Source of the DNA: Syntrophomonadaceae bacterium
GTDB taxonomy: Bacteria; Bacillota; Dethiobacteria; DTU022
Assembly (NCBI GenBank): GCA_007129055.1
Contig: SKWE01000241.1
Span: 1 to 6,597 of the forward strand
Direction of reading: 5' to 3'
DNA length: 6,597 nucleotides
How positions within the stretch are numbered: position 1 is the stretch's first letter; each line of letters starts with the position of its first letter. The notes beneath the pieces are model-generated. The model made no database searches, was not told the origin of the DNA, and saw nothing but the letters and a program-made list of their open reading frames with translations. Below are positions 1 through 5,950 of the stretch, in pieces. Both the position numbers and the translations under genes were made by a program.

Positions 1-497
1 GACAAATCCATATCTATGCCACCCATTAAGGCAAAATAGCTGCCGCTGTTTAACTGCCAGGGCTGTTGCCCTCCCATATCAATACCGCTCATAATCGCGA
101 AACGGCCACCGCTGCCTTCACTGCCTGTTTTACCACGCAGCAGACTTGCCCCAATCAAAATTAATACTAGCGGCCAGATAATATTAAAAAACAGCCTGGT
201 ATCAACCTCGAAAAGGCCCAGGTTTCGTCCAAGGTAAATTACGCCGATAGCTGTGACTATGAGAGCTGTGATAAATTGGCCCCAGGAGAAATAGATTCTT
301 TTTCCTTCCACTGCAGAGGTTGACCCGAAAGATAGAAATAGCCAGTTTAGGCCCAGAACCAGGGGTATGACTGGCCACAAACGCAACACCTGTCTTATTT
401 CAATTTCAATGCCTAAGCCTAAATTGTTTAAGAGCAGTAAAACTCCAACAACCAGGATTGCCAGGCCGATTAATAGTCTTCCATTTATAAAACGCAT
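1..497 (-). CDS. LiaF-like membrane protein, N-terminal part (runs off left edge)
   Basis: The frame is open from an ATG at 495-497 to the window edge, giving 165 complete residues. An AGGTG-containing ribosome binding site lies about 6 bases upstream. Four hydrophobic segments are visible at about residues 7-28, 40-57, 75-95 and 102-120. They form two similar units: each has a helix ending in N-L-G-L followed by a helix opening with W-P. After a Gly/Ser-rich linker (about 125-131) comes a beta-rich start with the phrases SGIDM (137-141) and GGIDM (159-163). Four transmembrane helices followed by a G-G-I-[ED]-like beta repeat is the layout of LiaF/YvqF-type proteins (DUF5668-like membrane part plus cell-wall-active-antibiotic-response domain). 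In Bacillus, LiaF restrains the LiaRS envelope-stress two-component system. No liaR or liaS is visible here, so that role is inference. The gene diverges from the tRNA operon, and I found no convincing promoter for it in 498-695. Confidence 0.75.
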   Translation of the reverse strand, partial: MRFINGRLLIGLAILVVGVLLLLNNLGLGIEIEIRQVLRLWPVIPLVLGLNWLFLSFGSTSAVEGKRIYFSWGQFITALIVTAIGVIYLGRNLGLFEVDTRLFFNIIWPLVLILIGASLLRGKTGSEGSGGRFAIMSGIDMGGQQPWQLNSGSYFALMGGIDMDL

Positions 498-644
498 TGA
501 TAACACCTTACCTTTCAAAAAAATTAAGTAATCACAGTTTAACAAAACTACATCTGCTCCTAATAAAATAGCATATTTCAGGATAACACGCACCACCGAT
601 TACATAATAAACGTGAATTATTTTCTTTTTTATTCCCGCCAGCG

Positions 645-673
645 TTGACTTTTATACTACCTCATGCTAAAAT
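645..673 (+). promoter_or_regulatory. Sigma-A type promoter of the tRNA-His/tRNA-Gln operon
   Basis: A -35 box TTGACT (645-650) and a -10 box TAAAAT (668-673) are separated by exactly 17 bases. Each matches the housekeeping consensus at 5 of 6 positions. Transcription would start near 680, about 16 bases before the tRNA-His 5' end, which suits a short leader removed by RNase P. Confidence 0.85.
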
Positions 674-695
674 TAACAGCGCGTAAAAAGAATAT

Positions 696-773
696 GGTGG
701 GTGTAGCTCAGTTGGTTAGAGCGCCAGGTTGTGGCCCTGGAGGCCGTGGGTTCAAATCCCATCACTCACCCCA
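696..773 (+). tRNA. tRNA-His (anticodon GTG), CCA encoded
   Basis: A full cloverleaf can be drawn. The acceptor stem 697-703 pairs with 763-769. The D-stem begins GCTC at 706-709. The anticodon stem 724-728 pairs with 736-740, with GTG at 731-733 in a seven-base loop. The T-stem 746-750 pairs with 758-762, with loop TTCAAAT. The genome encodes the extra G at position -1 (696), which faces C73 (770). This is the histidine-specific identity element for HisRS. The 3' CCA is encoded at 771-773. It is first in a two-tRNA operon, 20 bases before tRNA-Gln. Confidence 0.97.
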
Positions 774-793
774 TATAAGCAAGTGAATGTTGC

Positions 794-868
794 TGGGGCG
801 TGGCCAAGCGGTAAGGCACGGGTCTTTGGAATCCGCATGCGTAGGTTCGAATCCTACCGCCCCAGCCA
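794..868 (+). tRNA. tRNA-Gln (anticodon TTG), CCA encoded
   Basis: The acceptor stem 794-800 pairs with 858-864, the discriminator base is G865 and CCA is encoded at 866-868. The anticodon stem 819-823 pairs with 827-835 flanks, specifically 831-835, including one G-U pair. The loop CTTTGGA (824-830) presents TTG at 826-828, which reads the glutamine codon CAA and CAG by wobble. The T-loop carries the usual GGTTCGAATCC signature. It shares the promoter at 645-673 with tRNA-His. Just after CCA there is a short T-run and a six-base AT-only inverted repeat (869-884), but no clear GC-rich terminator. Confidence 0.97.
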
Positions 869-931
869 TTTTTATGTCTAAAAACAGCAACAATAAAACA
901 CCCCTGTGAATACCCTTTCTTGAGAATTTAT

Positions 932-980
932 AAATAAAAACCAGCTGGGACACTATTGAAAAGATAGCGTACCAGCCGGT
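932..980 (-). terminator. Rho-independent terminator after the saccharopine-dehydrogenase-like gene
   Basis: Read on the minus strand, a long hairpin forms from arm 980-972 (ACCGGCTGG) with arm 948-940 (CCAGCTGGT). This is nine pairs including one G-U. A single mismatch follows, then seven more pairs (970-964 with 956-950), closed by a seven-base loop at 957-963. A U-rich tract follows at once (TTTTTATTT, minus strand, about 940-932). The hairpin begins 61 bases after the stop codon at 1042. There is no U-tract on the plus-strand side, so it serves the minus-strand gene, although the hairpin could also impede transcription leaving the tRNA operon. Confidence 0.88.
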
Positions 981-1041
981 AAGTTATTATTAACTATAAC
1001 GCTGTAAAGAATAATCCAATCAGCTTAACGGGCTTTCAGAC

Positions 1042-2259
1042 TTATAACTGGTATTCCACGTTAAACTCAACAAAGAGCTGCAGCTTTTCAGCTTCATCAA
1101 AGTAATACCTGCGCTCCTCTGCACCAAGCGCTTCAGGTGGAAAAACACCCTTAGCCTTAACCTTACCGTTAACGAACATCTTCGAGAAAAGAAAAGCACA
1201 CTGCCCTGTGCCATAAGTTTCATGGGTCACACCGGCCAATTTAAAGGATTCATGCAAACCAGGGGCAATGAAGTATGCATCTACCCTGGTCTTCCTGCCT
1301 TCACTTAGCCCATCTACCCTTACCAGGAAAGCGCCTTCTTCGCTGATCATCCCCTCTTCAAGCACTGCTTTTATTTCGTCCTCATACTTGGGGGCCGGCG
1401 GAGTAAGTTTTCCTATCAGGTCCATTGGTACAATCTTTTGCCCTTTTACTTCCACTGCCTCTTCGGAAAGTAGGCCCATCTTCCAGAAATACCTGGCCAG
1501 TTCACAACCCGGGCCACCATACCTGAAATAAATATTGCTAACGCCTTTCAGATATTTATCGCCTAGCAAACCCATTGTTACCGGTTCTTCATGTTCATGG
1601 TCAAACATCAGTCTTGCTCCAAGACCTTTAAACTCCATGTATTCGGGGTTGTTAAACGGAGGCACCTTCTCAAACTTTTTGTTTTTATATATCACACCCT
1701 CAGCGGCCATATCACCAAATGCTGTTTCAGGAGACCACCAGAAGGGAATGAACTTCTCTGACCATATGCCGTCATAAACACAAATCGTTATGGTATCAAC
1801 GGCATCAAAAAGCTCGCAGGCCTCGCGGGTAATAATATTTGCCATACCAGGAGCAGAACCGGTGTTAAACAAAGCCGACAGGCCTGCAGCCTCAAATTCT
1901 TTAGATCTGCCAAGCTGTCTTTCGACAGCAGGAATAAATTCCATATCTTCTACCGGGCCTGAAGCCAGGTCCTGGTAATTGGCTTTCACTTCAAGACAGG
2001 CGTCCATCACGGTCATGTTGAAATCGGGCGGCAGGCCGTTTACAATCAATTCACAGCCTTCAGCAGCCTTAACAATATCATTCACATTCCTTGCGTCAAT
2101 CTGCAAAGCTTTACCCTTTGGTGAAAACTTCGCGCTTTCCTCTGCCGCTTTCTGATCATAGTCTGCACAGATAACCTCTTCTACCTTCTCCTCTTCCATC
2201 AACCTTCTGGCGATAATGCTGCCCTGCGCTCCTACGCCTAAAACCATAACTTTTTTCAT
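1042..2259 (-). CDS. Saccharopine dehydrogenase-like NAD(P)-dependent oxidoreductase
   Basis: The protein has 405 residues. The ATG at 2257-2259 is preceded by AAAGGAG (2268-2274) with an 8-base spacer. An N-terminal Rossmann fold is plain: KKVMVLGVGAQG holds the dinucleotide-binding G-x-G-x-x-G at residues 8-13. An acidic residue (D33) at the end of the second strand suggests NAD(H) rather than NADP(H). Residues about 132-140 (NTGSAPGMAN) match the conserved substrate-side loop that begins the C-terminal domain of the saccharopine dehydrogenase / carboxynorspermidine dehydrogenase / lysine dehydrogenase superfamily, and the length fits that group. Members oxidise or reduce secondary amines formed from amino acids or polyamines. 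The exact substrate cannot be read here, and no lysine or polyamine biosynthesis gene is adjacent. It is cytosolic, with no signal peptide. It ends at a strong terminator and converges on the tRNAs. Opine-type or lysine 6-dehydrogenase activity are alternatives. Confidence 0.88.
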   Translation of the reverse strand: MKKVMVLGVGAQGSIIARRLMEEEKVEEVICADYDQKAAEESAKFSPKGKALQIDARNVNDIVKAAEGCELIVNGLPPDFNMTVMDACLEVKANYQDLASGPVEDMEFIPAVERQLGRSKEFEAAGLSALFNTGSAPGMANIITREACELFDAVDTITICVYDGIWSEKFIPFWWSPETAFGDMAAEGVIYKNKKFEKVPPFNNPEYMEFKGLGARLMFDHEHEEPVTMGLLGDKYLKGVSNIYFRYGGPGCELARYFWKMGLLSEEAVEVKGQKIVPMDLIGKLTPPAPKYEDEIKAVLEEGMISEEGAFLVRVDGLSEGRKTRVDAYFIAPGLHESFKLAGVTHETYGTGQCAFLFSKMFVNGKVKAKGVFPPEALGAEERRYYFDEAEKLQLFVEFNVEYQL

Positions 2260-2307
2260 CTTGTTTGCTCCTTTGCTGATTTACTTCCTGATCTGTTCCA
2301 AGCTTAA

Positions 2308-2343
2308 ATTAATAAATATTATCAGCTGTTTAGATTTATTAAT
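2308..2343. repeat. 36-bp imperfect palindrome in the leader of the dehydrogenase gene (operator candidate)
   Basis: Perfect 10-base arms, ATTAATAAAT (2308-2317) and ATTTATTAAT (2334-2343), flank a 16-base spacer. A palindromic CAGCTG (2323-2328) sits exactly on the same centre of symmetry. Counting all positions, 15 of 18 half-site positions obey the dyad. It lies 49 to 84 bases upstream of the start codon at 2259. No U-run follows on the minus strand, so a DNA operator is more likely than a terminator. The AT-rich composition makes chance matches easier. Confidence 0.5.
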
Positions 2344-2441
2344 AATTCGACATTAAAAGTTATTTACCTCTAGGTTTCTTATTACTCACCCCTGATTCGG
2401 TGAACGGTACTGGTATGAATGTGGTTACCCGCCCTGACATT

Positions 2442-2498
2442 ATTATACGGTTTGAAGAGGTTAGTATAACTCTTTTGCAATAATAGGTTATTACTTGC
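2442..2498 (-). promoter_or_regulatory. Two bulged inverted repeats and a TATAAT box between the DHH and dehydrogenase genes
   Basis: This lies in the 250-base gene-free stretch 2260-2509. One repeat spans 2477-2498: arms of nine pairs (GCAATAATA with its complement), loop GGT and one bulged base at 2494. A second spans 2455-2474: AAGAG and TTA pair with TAA and CTCTT, with a bulged G at 2460. A minus-strand TATAAT occurs at 2442-2447, but no good -35 box lies 16 to 18 bases upstream of it, so promoter status is weak. Neither hairpin is followed by a U-run, so neither is a standard terminator for the DHH gene. Confidence 0.35.
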
Positions 2499-2509
2499 CA
2501 AACTATAGA

Positions 2510-3607
2510 TTATTCCATCTTATCCTTTTTAAGGAAAGACACAACCTTTTTCTTAATATTGCTGTATACCTTTTCAATGCCTGTAATGTATAGTGTATCC
2601 CTGCTTTTTCGCAGGGTTTCCAGGGTGGTTGCTTCAACAGTCGACCAGAACAAATCTTTGTCGGGGGCATTAGTAAAATAGTTAAGCTTTACCTGGTAAG
2701 CTCCCTTATACTGCCGACCGCCACCTGAAGGGGTAATCTTTTTTATTAACCTGTTTAAATCAACATTATTGTTTTTAGATCTCAAAGAAACATCCAGGTT
2801 TAGCTCTCTCTTGCGCTGGTTTTCCACCAGGGCGTAAACCGCAATAACATTATACTCAGATTTTTCAAGGATCATATCTGCTGCTATGGCTATCATATCC
2901 CTGTGCTTTGCATCAATATACCCTATCCCGAAAAACCCCCAGTCTTTATATGCCGTTTCATTGCCTTTAGCCCGGTTGTAATAGAGAAGCAGCTCCTGAG
3001 AAAGGGGCATGCTGTTCAAATCCTGGAGAATATCATTATCGGCAAACTCTGCAAGATAACTAAGGGCTTCAAAATCAAGAGGGGTAATGTGATTATACTT
3101 ATCGGTATCGGTCTGAATGCCAAACGTCAGGGCGGTTGCAACAGAGGCCATTTCTTTACCAAAAAAATCAAGATTACTATTCTTGATTAACAGGGCAATG
3201 AGGGTGCTGGTTGAACCCACTTCTTTTTCAATCAGGGAAAAATCACATTTAATTGTACTCTTAGACTTGCCGTGATGGTCTATGTGAGCAGCACAGGGAA
3301 TTGCATCACCAATGCTTTCTACCAGGTTGTTTTGAAAATCAGGCACAATATATGCCTTATATTTATCAAGATTAACAGCTTTTTCATAATACAAAGGAAT
3401 TTTCAAGCGCTCAACAAAGGCCCTGTTTTGAGGCAGTGACAACCTCTTCTCTGCAAATATATCCGCATCAACAGAAAACTGCCCAAGTATAGATTTTATA
3501 GCATATGCTGAAGCTATAGCATCGGGGTCAGGCGAACCGGGAATATAAATAGCCAGGGGGTTGTATTTAGTTATAGCATCAATAAACTGTTTAGCTTTAT
3601 TTTCCAT
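2510..3607 (-). CDS. DHH-family phosphoesterase (RecJ/NrnA-like) with altered motifs
   Basis: The protein has 365 residues. The ATG at 3605-3607 is preceded by AGAGGGG (3615-3621) with a 7-base spacer, inside the 16-base gap after the QueG-like gene. DHH-family metal-ligand motifs appear in order: PDPDAIAS (D27, D29), VPD (D90), the family signature HIDHHGK (DHH at 110-112) and GIQTDTD (D167). A DHHA1-like C-terminal domain follows, with SGGGR at 294-298. The family hydrolyses phosphodiester or phosphomonoester bonds using two metal ions, usually Mn2+. Relatives include nanoRNase/pAp phosphatase, c-di-AMP phosphodiesterases and pyrophosphatases. Two residues differ from the common pattern: the histidine expected before motif I is replaced (GSPDPD), and the usual GGGH reads GGGR. 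Substrate is therefore uncertain. The basic tail (about 351-363, rich in Lys) is also notable. It is the last gene of the fetA-fetB operon, and no terminator was seen directly after it. Confidence 0.88.
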   Translation of the reverse strand: MENKAKQFIDAITKYNPLAIYIPGSPDPDAIASAYAIKSILGQFSVDADIFAEKRLSLPQNRAFVERLKIPLYYEKAVNLDKYKAYIVPDFQNNLVESIGDAIPCAAHIDHHGKSKSTIKCDFSLIEKEVGSTSTLIALLIKNSNLDFFGKEMASVATALTFGIQTDTDKYNHITPLDFEALSYLAEFADNDILQDLNSMPLSQELLLYYNRAKGNETAYKDWGFFGIGYIDAKHRDMIAIAADMILEKSEYNVIAVYALVENQRKRELNLDVSLRSKNNNVDLNRLIKKITPSGGGRQYKGAYQVKLNYFTNAPDKDLFWSTVEATTLETLRKSRDTLYITGIEKVYSNIKKKVVSFLKKDKME

Positions 3608-3623
3608 ATCAGCGCCCCTCTGT

Positions 3624-4421
3624 TTATATTATATCAGGAATTCTCTCTTCGCAGGGGACTGCTGTCTGGCATTTTCCGCAACCCGGCCTTGGGTTAAAAC
3701 GGGGGAACAATACATCGCGGCTATAATTTGCGCAGACTTCCTTTTCCATCCCTGCACCCCTATCCGGAACTGACATGCTGATAGCCCGGGCAGGGCATCT
3801 TTTTATACATTCACCGCAAAAATTGCAATGCTCATATAGATCTGAATACGCCCGTGCAGTTACCGGAAAAGGTATTGTTGTAATTATATTGCCATACCTT
3901 CCGGCGCAACCCTTTGAGCTTATAAGCGATCTGCTTAAGGAAAATGTGCCCAGTCCGGCAATGTAAGCAGCATGTCTTTCAGACCAGTTGCTGCTTAGTC
4001 GGTCCACTATTTGAAAACGGTTATCCAGCATGGGGGCCAGGGCTTTCCCTTCGCCAGTATCATTAATATAATCAACAATAAACTTTCTCAGTGACTCATT
4101 GAATTGCTCTCCCTCATAACGCCCGTATACCCATTCCTTTGCCGGTAATCCGCTCTTACGATTCGCCTTACGGATTTGCTCAGAAAAGGGAATGAAGTAG
4201 GATATAACAGTCTCAGCCCCGGGCAGCCACTCTTCAGGCAGTAAAAAGTGTTCACCAATTACAGATGGATCTTTCATTTTTTTAAATAGCGGATCCCCGG
4301 CACCTGCAATTGCCACCAGGGGATAGGTAAATATCCTATCGATGGCCAGTTCTTCCACCCTGTTCAGGGGACTGCTGTCCAGATAGCTTTTAATTTCGCT
4401 GTGCAGGTTTTCAATTCTCAT
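3624..4421 (-). CDS. QueG-like iron-sulfur protein, short form
   Basis: The protein has 265 residues. The ATG at 4419-4421 lies three bases after the fetB stop, and its GGAGG site is inside the last codons of fetB, which indicates translational coupling. Residues about 145-182 (SNWSERHAAYIAGLGTF, then a segment ending in GRYGNIIT) resemble the core of epoxyqueuosine reductase (QueG) and related corrinoid-dependent reductases. A ferredoxin-type motif follows: C199, C202, C205 and C209-Pro. A second set, C230, C248, C251 and C257-Glu, could hold another [4Fe-4S] cluster. E. coli QueG has about 380 residues. This protein lacks the C-terminal HEAT-repeat region that helps bind tRNA, so it is probably a paralogue with another electron-transfer or reductase role rather than the queuosine enzyme. 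Cobalamin binding is possible from the family but not demonstrated by residues I can identify. It is cytosolic, with no signal peptide or membrane helix. Confidence 0.82.
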   Translation of the reverse strand: MRIENLHSEIKSYLDSSPLNRVEELAIDRIFTYPLVAIAGAGDPLFKKMKDPSVIGEHFLLPEEWLPGAETVISYFIPFSEQIRKANRKSGLPAKEWVYGRYEGEQFNESLRKFIVDYINDTGEGKALAPMLDNRFQIVDRLSSNWSERHAAYIAGLGTFSLSRSLISSKGCAGRYGNIITTIPFPVTARAYSDLYEHCNFCGECIKRCPARAISMSVPDRGAGMEKEVCANYSRDVLFPRFNPRPGCGKCQTAVPCEERIPDII

Positions 4422-4424
4422 CGT

Positions 4425-5213
4425 TTATTCCTCCATATCTTCAAGCTGACTCCACTTGTTAAAGAAAGTCTGGTAACCAAGCCTGGTCAGCATAAAAAGC
4501 GTTATAGAGACTGCACCAAGGATACCGAGCATGATTGCGATTTGATATTCAATGGCAACCAGGGGAGATATACCGGCAAGTATCTGGCCGGTCATCATCC
4601 CGGGCAAAAAGATAATGCCCATTCCGACCATTGAGTTTATTGTAGGCATGATGGCAGAAGTGAATACATCCCTGGTGATGCCCATTGTGGCATCCCTGGG
4701 TGTAGCACCCAACATTAGTGCACCTTCAACAAGCTGTTTCCTGGATTTCATTTCTCCAAGCAAACGTTCTGTTCCCAGGGCAATCCCGGTCATCGAATTA
4801 CCAATAACCATCCCGGCTATAGGAATGAAATAGCGCGGTTCATACCAGGGGTCAAGATTAATTACCAGGAGTAAAAAATAAAAAGTAGTTACCACCGTAC
4901 CGGTTAACATAGAAATAACTACAACCCTGCGCAGCCTTTTATTCATAAAAGTTTTTACCCTGGAAAAAATATTGCGAATAGCAAAGGTAACCATAACTAC
5001 AAAAATCAGAATAGTAACTAACACATTGCTTTGATCAAAAATATAGACCAGTATGTACCCCATAATAATAAGCTGCAGGGTCATCCTGATGGTAGATATA
5101 ATTATCTCCTTTTCTTTCCCTATACCCTGCTTCCTGGTAAAAAATAAAACAAGCAGTAAGAACCCATAGGCAAAGAGCAGGCGAAGCGGCCCTATTTCAA
5201 TTATTCCATCCAT
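4425..5213 (-). CDS. fetB: FetB-like ABC transporter permease (UPF0014 family)
   Basis: The protein has 262 residues, close to E. coli FetB (YbbM). The ATG at 5211-5213 overlaps the end of the ATPase gene by 17 bases. Its ribosome binding site AGGAGGGG (5221-5228) has a 7-base spacer and lies within that gene. About seven hydrophobic segments are visible, at roughly residues 9-25, 43-59, 63-80, 97-118, 126-145, 186-215 and 222-244. Family landmarks are the stretch PRYFIPIAGMVIGNS (126-140) continuing to ALGTERL, the cytoplasmic EGALMLGATPRDA (163-175) that likely contacts the ATPase, and the GMGIIFLPGMMTGQILAG run (197-214). With FetA it forms an inner-membrane ABC transporter. In E. coli the pair is reported to export iron and protect against peroxide. 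The transported substrate here is inferred from family only; other UPF0014 relatives are linked to aluminium tolerance in plants. Confidence 0.92.
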   Translation of the reverse strand: MDGIIEIGPLRLLFAYGFLLLVLFFTRKQGIGKEKEIIISTIRMTLQLIIMGYILVYIFDQSNVLVTILIFVVMVTFAIRNIFSRVKTFMNKRLRRVVVISMLTGTVVTTFYFLLLVINLDPWYEPRYFIPIAGMVIGNSMTGIALGTERLLGEMKSRKQLVEGALMLGATPRDATMGITRDVFTSAIMPTINSMVGMGIIFLPGMMTGQILAGISPLVAIEYQIAIMLGILGAVSITLFMLTRLGYQTFFNKWSQLEDMEE

Positions 5214-5856
5214 TGGCAGGCCCCTCCTCTATGCTTATAATTTTTCCATTGTTAACAGTTACGATCATTTTTCCCAGTTTTTTAGCCAATGCCCGGGAGT
5301 GAGTCACCATGATGATTGTTTTATTTCCCTTTTCAAGGTAGCTGCATATATATTCCGTTATAACAGTTTCTGTATCTTCGTCGAGAGCGGAAGTAGGCTC
5401 ATCAAGCAACAGAACTTCCGGTTCCATTAATAAAACCCGGGCCAGTGCAAGCCGCTGCTTTTCACCACCTGAAAGTTTATCGGCATCCTCCTCGAGTTTT
5501 TTTTCCAGGCCGACATCTTTAAGCGCATCCAGCAATATTCTACCTTCAACAATTTCTTTATCAGAATAGATTAGCCCGACAAGCAGGTTATCCCTGATAT
5601 TTCCCGGGAAAACCACCGGGGTCTGCGGTAAAAGGACCACCTGTCTTCTATGCATAACCGCATCAAGGCCTTTTAACTCTTTGCCCCGATAGAATATTTC
5701 TCCCTGTTTATAATCAACCAGGTGATTTAAAAGCTTTAACAATGTAGTTTTCCCACTGCCGCTTTCACCGACTATACAGGTAATCTCTCCCTGTTTGATT
5801 TCCAGGTCATCTACTTGGATGATATTTTTGTATGCAACATTTATTAACTGAAACAT
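5197..5856 (-). CDS. fetA: FetA-like ABC transporter ATP-binding protein
   Basis: From the ATG at 5854-5856 the protein has 219 residues, similar to E. coli FetA (YbbL, about 225). All ABC ATPase motifs are intact: Walker A GESGSGKT (30-37), Q-loop Q78 in LLPQTP, signature LSGGE (128-132), Walker B VLLLDEP with catalytic E153, D-loop SALD (156-159) and switch histidine H186. The frame extends upstream to a TTG at 5869-5871. I prefer the ATG because GGAAGAGG (5862-5869) stands 5 bases before it, whereas nothing like a ribosome binding site precedes the TTG and the TTG start would consume the site itself. It powers the permease encoded next, with which it overlaps by 17 bases. A promoter at 5951-5979 makes it the first gene of a four-gene operon. 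It is a peripheral membrane protein with no membrane helices of its own. Confidence 0.92.
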   Translation of the reverse strand: MFQLINVAYKNIIQVDDLEIKQGEITCIVGESGSGKTTLLKLLNHLVDYKQGEIFYRGKELKGLDAVMHRRQVVLLPQTPVVFPGNIRDNLLVGLIYSDKEIVEGRILLDALKDVGLEKKLEEDADKLSGGEKQRLALARVLLMEPEVLLLDEPTSALDEDTETVITEYICSYLEKGNKTIIMVTHSRALAKKLGKMIVTVNNGKIISIEEGPANGWNN

Positions 5857-5861
5857 ATAAA

Positions 5862-5869
5862 CCTCTTCC
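5862..5869 (-). promoter_or_regulatory. Ribosome binding site that fixes the fetA start
   Basis: On the minus strand GGAAGAGG is followed five bases later by the ATG at 5856. This supports starting the ATPase at ATG 5856 rather than at the in-frame TTG at 5871. Confidence 0.7.
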
Positions 5870-5950
5870 AAAAAGTCACTTTTCTTTCTACCTTTTCACG
5901 AGGTGCCTGTAAAAACAATGGCAAACACTCAGATTTGTTGCTTTTTATGT

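Noticed and set aside
696..868. tRNA pair as an integration site for a mobile element
   Set aside because: No integrase, no direct repeat of a tRNA 3' end and no change in gene style was seen nearby.
762..953. 63-residue minus-strand frame containing AVGFEPT and CLTAWPRP
   Set aside because: It is the antisense translation of tRNA-Gln and the end of tRNA-His. GFEPT-type peptides are a well-known false product of tRNA antisense strands.
1268..1978. Several plus-strand open frames opposite the dehydrogenase gene
   Set aside because: They are shadow frames of a clearly conserved protein, lack ribosome binding sites and show low-complexity Ser/Pro-rich translations.
2415..2483. Short plus-strand frame starting MNVVTRPDIII in the leader region
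   Set aside because: It has only 22 codons from the ATG, no ribosome binding site, opposes both flanking genes and overlaps the inverted repeats. I recognise no homology.
2260..2509. T-box or lysine riboswitch ahead of the dehydrogenase gene
   Set aside because: No T-box AGGGUGGNACCGCG-like element, no lysine-box landmarks and no terminator/antiterminator pair were found.
5197..5871. TTG start at 5869-5871 for the fetA-like ATPase
   Set aside because: It has no ribosome binding site, and the five extra codons contain the site serving the ATG at 5856.
5861..5904. Possible sequestration of the fetA ribosome binding site by ACCTC in the leader
   Set aside because: Only five bases are complementary, which is expected by chance, and no competing structure is visible.
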